Under the pieces are notes generated by a model that worked only from the letters and a program-made list of their open reading frames with translations, had not been told where the DNA came from and ran no database searches. A stretch of 64,000 nucleotides of DNA from Nissolia schottii (Eukaryota; Streptophyta; Magnoliopsida; Fabales; Fabaceae): the NCBI GenBank assembly GCA_003254905.1, contig QANU01107522.1, forward strand, positions 1-64,000, read 5' to 3'. The translations under genes were made by a program, and so were the position numbers. Positions 1 to 10,290 of the stretch are shown piece by piece (position 1 is the stretch's first letter; each line of letters opens with the position of its first letter).

Positions 1-341
1 CCTAGAGGTAGTTTATTTATTTATAGATAAAAGATTGAAAAAAAAAAGGAAGAATAAGTTTTCCTTTTTAGTACAATAGGAGTTGTCGGATGACAGAGAG
101 TAACACATAAAAAAATTTAATTCAGACTAGCGTGACGTGCAAGAAGTTACCAAATCAATTAATGTTTTTCAGAATGGTTTTTGTGATGCTTCTAAATGCA
201 ATGGACTAAAATCGAACAATGTTATATTAGTATCCCCCCTCCCCCCGGGTTTTTGGCTGGCAACCCACGTTCACTAGCCGGAGCCCGCTGATCACCAGCT
301 GGACCCATTTGGTTGCCGGCCATACCTCTTTGGTTGCTAGT
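1..341. other. Left flank with degenerate GC-rich repeat
   Basis: No gene is seen. From about 225 to 341 the sequence becomes G/C-rich and contains loosely repeated phrases such as TTGGCTGG and GGTTGCCGGCC. Similar phrases resume at 12473, on the far side of the nested LTR insertions, so the two stretches are probably one degenerate repeat field split by the insertion. Confidence 0.5.
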
Positions 342-810
342 TGTAACACCCTAGGTAGTAGCTTATGCTTAAGTCATAATCTGCGTCCGCTAGATTGTTA
401 TCCGTCGTATGAGAATACTCATAGTCCCTAGCTAACTGTGGAAAATCATTATGCTATCTCAAAATATGAACCCTATTTTTTTTTTTTATTACCTTAACTT
501 ACTCCTGTATTCCAATTAGGAGTCAGGCGTGTGAGAGCTATATCTTAGGCTCGGTACATACAAATAATCGAAGTGAACTTAAGCTAGCAAGTAATTACCC
601 ACCAATGACACAATACAGGGTCCATTCATCATTTAGTCTACAATACAGTTATAATTATACATATAAGTTTAGTAAAAACAAGCTAGACAGATCATATACA
701 TAATACATCAATTCTCACTTATATACATTTATATAAAGTGCGTCAAAAGTAACGGCAGATAGGGTCAGCAAAAGTCATGCGAGACATGGGTGGTTAGGGG
801 TGCTCCAACG

Positions 811-1240
811 TCAATCCTCCTCCTCAGGATCAGGGTCGTTTTCCTCCTTTGGGTCTTCCTCTGCTGAGGAGTCTGTGCTCGTCGGCTCCTCATTGTCGAA
901 GTTTTCAGTGACGGCTGGGGGAGTTTCCGGAATCGTGGGCAAGTCCTCAGGTACAGTGGATGGGCCTGCCTCTGCATCATGCGCTCATGGAGCGAAGCGA
1001 CGACGGTAGGGGAAGAGTACTCTCTTGCGGGCTCCACGTCGGAAGAAGTGTCGCGGAGGTCGAGATGGCTAGGAGTTCGAGTCGATCTCTACGTCCTTGT
1101 CATATGGGGGAAGCTCCTCTTCGTCGACATCCAGGAGGATGGGATCTGCTGCGGATGAACCAGGGCCTACAGGGACTGCTGGGGCTGTCCGCAACTAGGT
1201 GGGGTAGTCCACAGTCAAGTAACTCTCCGTCTCCATGACG
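811..1240 (-). pseudogene. Remnant of LTR-encoded acidic protein, outer LTR copy
   Basis: In one minus-strand frame, broken by a few stops, this stretch reads ...PPYDKDVEID..., then RRGARKRV, then HDAEAGPS-x-V-xx-DLP, and finishes with an acidic tail (DPDPEEED) before a TGA at 811-813. The same blocks in the same order occur in both palindrome arms, and the KDVE block plus acidic tail occur in the solo LTR near 37.1 kb. Shared order in diverged LTRs argues for a once-translated ORF near the LTR 3' end. I do not recognise its function. Confidence 0.55.
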
Positions 1241-4200
1241 TCCCCCGTCTCGGGGTCGTGGTACTTAATCCTGCTGCGGAGGAACATCGTAATCACCTGA
1301 AGTCACAAGCGAGTGGGGGTGAGAACATGTGGTTCCCAGTGAGTAACTCTAGGCCAATGGGGACTGATTAACTCGATTATGCTTCAGGCCACTCAGGAAA
1401 CCTCTAGGTGATCATACACACCCTACTAGTTATTATCTGTCTTATGATCCTGAGCAGCTTTATCTAAGCTACTAGGTGAATGGGATCTCTAATCTTGGAC
1501 TTACTTAGGCATTTACGCTACTATTATTCCTCGCGATTCTACTTAGACCGTCACGTGCGTGTTCATAGACGGTTACTTAATGCATTTATACACGTACACT
1601 ATACATTCATTACATACAATATACATGCATCACATACAATATACATCCATCATCTACATATCATGCATGAAGGCAGGGGTTCTCTTACGCACCTGTGGCA
1701 GCATCCTTATCGTTACTGGTAGCCGCGGTCCCATGTAGTCTGTGGGGTCGCCATCCCTTTCGCAGCTACAGCCCATTTAAACCATTCTGCTCTTAGAATG
1801 GTAGGGGTCTACCTCTAGGTGATAGACTAGGAGTCGGCTCGCCTGTGTCCGTCTTTGTGTACACAGGGTGTTCCTTATATATGTTCGAACCTCTCGTACA
1901 AAGATGTTCATTTTGTACGTCCGAATTTTCTGGACCAAGATGTTCATTTAGCCTGTTCCTTCTCTTTCTCTGACCAAGATGTTCATTTGGCTTGTTCCTT
2001 CTTCACGCACAAAGGTGTTCATTTTGTACATCTTACCTGTCTTTTAACCGTCATGACGTAAAAGCTCAAGCGTTATTCTTTCCTTACTTTCTTTTCTCGC
2101 TTTTCTCTTTTTCTTTTTGTACCGGGTTGAAACCCGCGTTTAGAGCGAGGCCTGCGTATCATAGTCGTAAACCAGTCCTTCTTGAGGGATTAGTAAGGGG
2201 ATTGTCAGGTATGAAGAGAGGGATTTCCTATTATATAACTATGTCATTTCTTCAAGGTACACCGACCCTTGGTGGTCGGGCCTTCTTAAGATATTACCAG
2301 TTCCCTATGTTCAATTATCGTCTTTAAACATTAAGCAATTTAACACTAGCGGTCTAGGGTCGCTCTAAGCCTAACGACGACCAGCCCTCATGATGTATGT
2401 ACTTGTCAGCTTCTTTGTTCTTTTCCCATCGTTCGTTCTTAGGTGCCTGGGAGTGATGTAGATGGAAGGACGTGCTTCCATAAAATTGTTGCAAAAACTC
2501 TTTTTTTTTAGACAAGTCCAGTTAGAGCCCTCAAGTTTCAGTCCGCTCAGCGCCCTTCATGGCCGCTCAACGCTCTCCTGAACTCCCTCAGGTTCTGAAC
2601 CATCCTTCTCTAGCTCACGTGGCGTCCAGAACCAGACCGCTCAGCGCCCCATACTTGAAATTTTGCCACCACGTGACCTCTCATGTGACAAGCTTGGGTC
2701 CCAACCCAGGCCGCTCAGCGCTCATCATGGCCGCTTAGCGCCCTGAGGCGATTCTAGCACTTGAAACGTGAGAGTTTGGCCAACTTCCATGCATTCTCTT
2801 CCAGACCACTTCCATACTTTTTCAAGGTTTTAAACACATAATTCCATCCATCCCTAGCCACCTAGGAACATCCTAACCATCTACATGCCTAACATACATA
2901 ATCATCAAACTAACTTTCCTAGTAAACATACATGCACACATAGAACTACATAACCAATCAAGGATACCATAGAGGTGATTAAACCTAAGTTACCCGCTTC
3001 CTAGAGGCTGGTATGGTGATGATGAAGGTAGGGGAGAGTAGTCCTTCGAGTGCAGAGCGTGGTCCTAGCTTCGGTCGGCTTCGGCAGCGCGATCGCTATA
3101 ACATCCCGTTTTTCCTTAAGAACAATTTCGCCTAATTAATAAATCACGAGCCAGTTATTTTGATTGAAAATTTCTAAAAAATTATTTTTCGAAAAATATT
3201 AGTCAAAGTGACGGCCTCGTAATCCCGAGAAATTTCGCGAGAAAGAATTTAACGGGTATGGAATGCACTCGTAAAATAAATTTGATAAACCTAAAAAAAT
3301 GCGAGTGCCTTAGGTAAAAATTAAATTCCTCATTAGAATTGTTTGAAGAATGTGATTTTATTTTTTAGTGATTTTTGTACTAATTTTCAGTCGTTACCGA
3401 AAATTTAAGCGCGTACCGGTAGCACCCGTAAAAATACACTTTTTACCGGGGAAAATTTGAAATATCCTATATAACACCCAAATTCTTATTTTTAGTGTTT
3501 GATTAATGTTAAATTATGTTTAGATAATTTTTAGATCGATCGTTAATTTTTCGCACGCGCGTGCACGCGCGTAACTGGACAGTTAACGATCAAACACGAG
3601 CGAACACACAGTCTAGGAGCAAAAACTCCCCCCAAAAAACGTGCTGCACCCTCTTCAGATTTGGGAGTAAAATTCTCCCCCAAATACTACCAAAAAAACA
3701 CATTTAAACAACATGCATTGGCTTGTTCAAAAGTAGCATGAATACACCAATTTTCCTTAACACTCTTTAATTAAAAAAATTGCCCCAAAAACCCTCCCCA
3801 AAAACCGTGCATGCTGCTGCAGCCATGCCAACCCCAATGTGATTTCCCAACCATTTTGCTAAACTATGAGCATGCATTGGTCAATGCATAAAGGTGACAT
3901 GATTACACATAATTACACTAAGTAAATTAAATCAAAATTTGGCCAAAATTCCCCTTGCCAGCCTGCCTTCTCTCATCCATTTTTCACTCTTCTCCTAGAT
4001 CCCATTTTCTCACTTAAACATCCAAGAGTGTGAGCCAAAGAGCCACCCTTTTTCTCTTGAGAAAAATCAAGCATCCTCACTATTTTCTCTCCTCCAAAAA
4101 CTGAATTCCATAGCCAAGTTTCCTCACATTTTCACTTCATTTTACTTCACTCACCATCAAGGAAAATAAACATCATCATCCTCACCAAACCCCCACCCCA

Positions 4201-4623
4201 AACCGAGTCATCATCCTCCATATTTCTCAAAATATTCAACTTGGAAAAAGAGGGATCTCAAGCTTTGGACCAACAAAGCTTCTTGGACTTCAACCCAAGC
4301 TCACTACACCACACCAAACCAACACTCAACAAGTGGGTAAAACTATGTTTGAATCACCTCCTGGGTGATTTGTAAATGCTTGCATGTTGCATGCAAATGA
4401 TCATGTTGCATGCAAGAGTATATGTGACTTGATGAACATATGTTGTGATAATTGGTAGATGATGCATGCATGTGCCATTTTGTGATTTGAGGATGATAAT
4501 ATATGATTTATAAATGCTGGAGTATGTGGAAAAATGTTTTTAGTACTATACATGGAAGAGTTTTGAGGAAAGGTGACATAGAGCAAAAATGGGGTTTTGG
4601 GCATAAAAGGGCAAAATTGTCAT

Positions 4624-5290
4624 TTCTGTAATTTTGGGCATTTAGACCAAAAATCTGGGTTTATTTTTATGAAAAATGGGTTTAGAAATATCAAAAACCT
4701 TGGGGTCAAGACTTGAGTCCATTGGATTGTGGTTAACTAAAATTTTGAAGAAAATCGGCTTTATGGGCAAAAATGGCATTTTGATCAAAAAGGGCAAATC
4801 TGTAATTTCAGAGACAAGGGTTGAAAATATGGGTTTATAATCATTAAAAATGGGTTCAAAGATATCAAAAACCTTGGGGCCAAGTCTTGAGCCCATTGGG
4901 TTATGGAGAAATAAAATTCCAAAGGAAAATCGGTTTTTCGGGCAAAAATGACATTTTGGGTTTATGGGGGCAGAACTGTAATTTCGGGTAAAGAAATTAA
5001 AAATCTGGGTTTGTTTTCATAAAAAGTGGGTTCAGAACTATGGAAAAATTTGGGGTCAAGCTTTGAGTCTATCGGTTAATGGCTGATTAAAAATTCTAAC
5101 GAAAAACGGGTTTTTCGGGTAAAAGACAATCTGCAATTGCTGAACCTAGGGCTTAAAATCTGGACTTATATGTGTGAAAATTGATCTTAGAACTATCGAA
5201 AACCCAAGGATGAGGTCTAGGACTCATCGGGTATTCAATAGTCAAAATTCCAAAGGAAAAAGAGGTTATGAGTGTCCCGATAGTTGTTGT
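4624..5290 (+). repeat. About 175-bp tandem repeat inside the LTR (left arm)
   Basis: Four imperfect units start near 4626, 4800, 4976 and 5131, each opening with CTGTAAT or CTGCAAT. Each contains variants of ATCTGGGTTTAT, TTGGGGTCAAG and AAAATCGG in that order. Successive spacings are 174, 176 and 155 bases. The array lies upstream of the acidic ORF region and inflates LTR length. Confidence 0.75.
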
Positions 5291-6315
5291 CGTACCTTAA
5301 TGCATGTATGAGGTAAATGGTCATGTATTTTCTGTCATGATAATGTGTATTATGTCCATATGAATGTTATTATGCATCAATAGGATACGGTCATCGTCAG
5401 GATTCTTAGGACGGCCTTAGAAAATTAGAAGTTATCACCTAAACCTAACAAAGACCATAATTGAACCCTAGGAAAAACAGAGTATCTTAAGAAGGCTCCG
5501 GCCACGAGGGCTCGGAGGAACTTGAAGATAAGAACATAGTTGTATAATAGGGCACCTCTCTCTCTTGGCACATCCAAAGGACAAGCCACTCACCAGTCCC
5601 AACAGGAGGATTGGTTCATAATGAATACAGGCCTACGCTTGCGCGTATGACTACCGTCATAGACAAGGAAAGGACAAAGACATGTCAAGAAAGTCATAAT
5701 TCATGTATAAAGACAAAGAAAAGAAAGAGAAGAAAGAGAATGATAAAAAAAGTAAGATGTCCCCGAAGGTGCGGACAAAGCGAGTCCACTCCCGGTTGTG
5801 TCGAAAGGGCACTCCCCTCACCATCGTACAAGTCGATGGTTATCCCGATCCGCCAAATTTATGTGCATTCGTGCACCTGTGGTTCGCTACCACTCGGGTA
5901 TAAGCTCTGCCCCTAGAAACGAGGATCCAAAAAGGAGTAGGTTGTATTCCGACGGGGCGAGGGTCCCTAGGATTACAAGGGGGTACGTGGACATTTAAAG
6001 AAAAAGAAGGACGCCGCCTCAGGAGCGTAAGAGAATCCCCAATTTTCCCCCATCATGCATACTATGAAATGAATGTTTGAATGTGAGATATATATGTATG
6101 GCGATAAGTCGTTGACGATCGCCCTAAAGGTAGTAAGTTTCCTAAGATTTCCCTTTGTAGGATATTAACAAGCACGATGACCTATGTATGATGACTAGGG
6201 TAAAGATTAGAATGTTTTTCCTCACACCTAGTAACATAGATAAAGCTGTTCAGGATTAGCAAACATAAAATGAACTAGGGAATGTAGAACTGCATGACAC
6301 TTAGACAACTCCTGA

Positions 6316-7015
6316 GCGGCCGGAATCATACGCGAGATGACTGAAAGAGTATTTTCCCTTGAATTTCCCACTGAGAACGCGAAGTTCTCACCCGACTCAT
6401 CTATGGTTCTAGGTCACACAGATGAGCTCGCCGCTGAGGGAGGCGATGTTCTTGGTAGGCATGATGAGCCAAACTGACCCCTACGACGGGGCCCACGCGG
6501 AGACACGAGCCTATACTTCAGTCGACCTACCGATTGACCTGCTACTTGACTTCGGACCGCCCTTGAGGCCGCTGCTAGAGTTACCTCTTACTCCACCATC
6601 AAAGCCACCGTTGGAGCCATCCCCGCCCCAGGGAGGTCACTCGACTGCCCCATTATGATCGAGGACGACGATCCTATCATTGACGAGCCTCCTTCCCTAT
6701 CAGAAGGATGTCGAGATAGACCCTTGCTCTATACGCCTCTATCCTCGCTTCGCAGGTCTCCGCCGCGGGGCTCGGAAGAGAGTTCCGGTGATGCATAGCT
6801 TGATTGCTAGGAGAAGCCATGACCATGAGGCGGGACCATCCAGGGTTCATCACGATCTTCCCCTGATTTTGGAGGCCTCATCTGAGGGCGATGAGGACGA
6901 TGATTCGCCAGCAGAGACATCTGGTGACGAACCTGAGGAGGACCCGATGGAGGTTGATGATGAGGAGGAGGAGGACGAGTACGAGGATGTCCCGGAGGAG
7001 GACCCAGAGGGCTAG
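6316..7015 (+). pseudogene. LTR-encoded acidic protein remnant, left arm
   Basis: Coding-like sequence is spread over shifted frames. A first part (6316-6477) reads IIREMTERVFSLEF and onward to a stop. A second frame opens at 6422 (MSSPLREAMFLVG, proline/leucine-rich) and stops near 6656. From 6680 it continues LPYQKDVEIDP, RRGARKRV, SHDHEAGPS, then a long Asp/Glu tail ending EEDPEG and a stop at 7013-7015. The PY-x-KDVE and acidic-tail blocks recur in other LTRs of this window. At least one frameshift and one stop interrupt it, so this copy is inactive. Function is unknown; an accessory LTR protein or a gag-proximal exon are both possible. Confidence 0.5.
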
Positions 7016-7483
7016 AGAGGAGTCGGCAGGCATGTGTAGACCCGTATATCCGTGATGATTTTGTACGGACTCAATGGGAATACCCATCAGTCCTTATAAC
7101 CTATGTAGTAGGATTTAATAACTTTGCATTTATGATTATGAAATTGTAGAAATGACTAAGAATATCAGCTACTACTTATCGGGATGTATTGGTATGATTA
7201 TTATTATTATTAATTGCATATCTATATCTATTAACGGACCATTTATTTTATGTATTACCTTGTCAATGGCTTGTATATCTAGTTGACTGTTATTCGCTTG
7301 CCATTCGCTGAGTTGTATTCTTTAACGTTAGTAATGATACGATTCGTTCATACGTGGCTCTAATTTATTGTCTAAATAAAAACGAAGGAAAAGTTTTAAA
7401 TTGGTCCATATTTTTGTAACGCAGTATTTTCTAAATGAGATGAGTCTAAGTAATCTCAACCAAGCAGATAACAACCTGGTTAA

Positions 7484-7544
7484 CCGTATTTTCTATATTC
7501 GTTCACCCTAGCTAGCTAGCTTACACTTAAGTCATAAACTCTGC
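7484..7544. other. Asymmetric centre of the LTR palindrome
   Basis: About 20 bases (7484-7503, CCGTATTTTCTATATTCGTT) match neither LTR. They are followed by 7504-7544, the unpaired 3' terminus of the right LTR. The true dyad flanks are CCTGGTTAA (ending 7483) and TTAACCAGG (starting 7545). The short asymmetric spacer would form a modest loop in a hairpin transcript. Confidence 0.7.
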
Positions 7545-8009
7545 TTAACCAGGTTGTTATCTGCTTGGTTAAGATTACTTAGTCTCATCTCATCTAGAAA
7601 ATACTGCGTTACTAAAACATGGACCAATTTAAAACATTTCCTTCGTTTTTATTTAGACAATAAATTAGAGCCACGTATGAACGAATCGTGTCATTACTAA
7701 CGTTAAAGAATACAGCTCAGCGAATGGCAAGCGAATAACAGTCAACTAGATATACAAGCCATTGACAAGGTAATACATAAAATAAATGGTCCGTTAATAG
7801 ATATAGATATGCAATTAATAATAATAATCATACCAATACATCCCGATAAGTAGCAGCTGATATTCTTAGTCATTTCTACAATTTCATAGTCATAAATGCA
7901 AAGTTATTAAATCCTACTACATAGGTTATAAGGACTGATGGGTATTCCCATTGAGTCCATACAAAATCATCACGGATATACGGGTCTACACGTGCCTGCC
8001 GACTCCTCT

Positions 8010-8712
8010 CTAGCCCTCTGGGTCTTCCTCCGGGACATCTTCGTACTCGTCCTCCTCCTCCTCCTCCTCATCATCAACCTCCATCGGGTCCTCCTCAGGT
8101 TCGTCACCAGATGTCTCTGCCGGCGAATCATCGTCCTTATCGCCCTCAGACGAGGCCTCCAAAATCAGGGGAAGATCATGATGAACCCTGGATGGTCCCG
8201 CCTCATGGTCATGGCTTAGCAATCAAGCGATGCATCACCGGAACTCTCTTCCGAGCCCCGCGGCAGAGACCTGTGAAGCGATGATAGAGGCGTATAGAGC
8301 AAGGGTCTATCTCGACATCCTTCTGATAGGGAGGAGGCTCGTCAATGATAGGATCGTTGTCCTCGATCATAATGGGGAAGTCGAGTGACCTCCCTGGGGT
8401 GGGGGTGGCTCCAACGGTGGCTCTGATGGTGGAGTAGGATGTAACTCTAGCAGCGGGCTCAAGGGCGGTCCAAAGTCAAGTAGCGGGTCAGTCGGTAGGT
8501 CGGCTGAAGTGTAGGCTAGTGTCTCTGCATGGGCCCCGTCGTAGAGATCATTTTTGCTCATCATGCCTGCCAAGAACATCGCCTCCCTCAGCGGCGAGCT
8601 CATCTGTGTCACCTAGAACCATAGACGAGTCGGGTGAGAACTTCGCGTTCTCAGTGGGAAATTCAAGGGAAAATACTCTTTCAGTCATCTCGCGTATGAT
8701 TCCGGCCGCTCA
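8010..8712 (-). pseudogene. LTR-encoded acidic protein remnant, right arm
   Basis: This is the minus-strand counterpart of the left-arm remnant. The part from 8612 to 8367 begins MTQMSSPLREAMF and stops at the same PL-stop position as the left arm. The part from 8222 to 8010 carries SHDHEAGPS-x-VHHDLP and the acidic tail ending EEDPEG. The shared premature stop shows that both arms descend from one already broken parent. Confidence 0.5.
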
Positions 8713-9779
8713 GGAGTTGTCTAAGTGTCATGCAGTTCTACATTCCCTAGTTCATTTTATGTTTGCTAATCCTGAACAGCTTTATCTATGTTACTAGGTG
8801 TGAGGGGAAACATTCTAATCTTTACCCTAGTCATCATACATAGGTCATCGTGCTTGTTAATATCCTACAAAGGGAAATCTTAGGAAACTTATAACCTTTA
8901 GGGCGATTGTCAACGACTTCTCGCCATACATACATATCTCACATTCAAACATTCATTTCATAGTATGCATGATGGGGGAAAATTAGGGATTCTCTTACGC
9001 TCCTGAGGCGGCGTCCTTCTTTTTCTTTAAATGTCCACGTACCCCCTTGTAATCCTAGGGACCGTCGCCCCGTCGGAATACAACCTACTCCTTTCTGGAT
9101 CCTTGTTTCTAGGGGCAGAGCTCATACCCGAGTGGTAGCGAACCACGGGTGCACGAATGCACATAAATTTGGCGGATCGGGATAACCATCGACTTGTACG
9201 ATGGTGAGGGGAGTGCCCTTTCGACACAACCGGGAGTGGACTCGCTTTGTCCGCACCTTTGGGGACATCTTACTTTTTTTATCATTCTCTTTCTTCTCTT
9301 TCTTTTCTTTGTCTTTATACATGAATTATGACTTTCTTGACATGCCTTTGTCCTTTCCTTGTCTATGACGGTAGTCATACGCGCAGGCGTAGGCCTATAT
9401 TCATTATGAATCAATCCTCCTGTTGGGACTGGTGAGTGGCTTGTCCTTTGGACGTGCCAAGAGAGAGAGGTGCCCTATTATACAACTATGTTCTTATCTT
9501 CAAGTTCCTCCGAGCCCTCGTGACCGGAGCCTTCTTAAGATACTGTGTTTTCCTAGAGTTCAATTATGGTCTTTGTTAGGTTTAGGTGATAACTTCTAAT
9601 TTTCTAAGGCCGTCCTAAGAATCTTGACGACGACCGTATCCTATTGATGCATAATAACATTCATATGGACATAATACACATTATCATGACAGAGAATACA
9701 TGACCATTTACCTCATACATGCATTAAGGTACGACAACAACTATCGGGACACTCATAACCTCTTTTTCCTTTGGAATTT

Positions 9780-10290
9780 TGACTATTGAATACCCGATGA
9801 GTCCTAGACCTCATCCTTGGGTTTTCGATAGTTCTAAGATCAATTTTCACACATATAAGTCCAGATTTTAAGCCCTAGGTTCAGCAATTGCAGATTGTCN
9901 TTACCCGAAATTACAGTTCTACCCCCATAAGCCAAAAATGTCATTTTTGCCCGAAAAACTGATTTTCCTTTGGAATTTTATTTCTCCATAACCCAATGGA
10001 CTCAAGACTTGGCCCCAAGGTTTTTGATATCTTTGAACCCATTTTTAATGATTATAAACCCAGATTTTCAACCCTTGTACCCGAAATTACAGATTTGCCC
10101 TTTTTTATCAAAACGCCATTTTTGCCCATAAAGCCGATTTTCTTCAAAATTTTAGTTAACCACAATCCAATGGACTCAAGTCTTGACCCCAAGGTTTTTG
10201 ATATCTCTGAACCCATTTTTCATAAAAATAAACCCAGATTTTTAGTCTAAATGCCTGAAATTACAGAAATGACAGTTTTGCCCTTTTATG
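9780..10290 (-). repeat. About 175-bp tandem repeat inside the LTR (right arm, contracted)
   Basis: This is the mirror of the array in the left arm. At N9900 the sequence jumps between two TTACCCGA-type boundaries, so about one unit (roughly 150 bases) is absent compared with the left arm. The placement of the N at the repeat boundary suggests an unresolved or collapsed unit; a real deletion is also possible. Confidence 0.65.

Larger units (their letters stand above)
3097..7483 (+). repeat. Left arm of LTR palindrome
   Basis: This is a plus-oriented LTR copy missing about the last 45 bases of the LTR 3' end; it stops after AACCTGGTTAA at 7483. Landmarks shared with other LTRs in the window are the start ACATCCCG, the AAGTGGGTAA block near 4331, the 175-bp tandem repeats (4.6-5.3 kb) and the acidic ORF (6.3-7.0 kb). 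By eye its match to the right arm is about nine bases in ten or better over the stretches compared, with small indels. The copies are thus diverged and not simple assembly duplicates. Confidence 0.85.
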
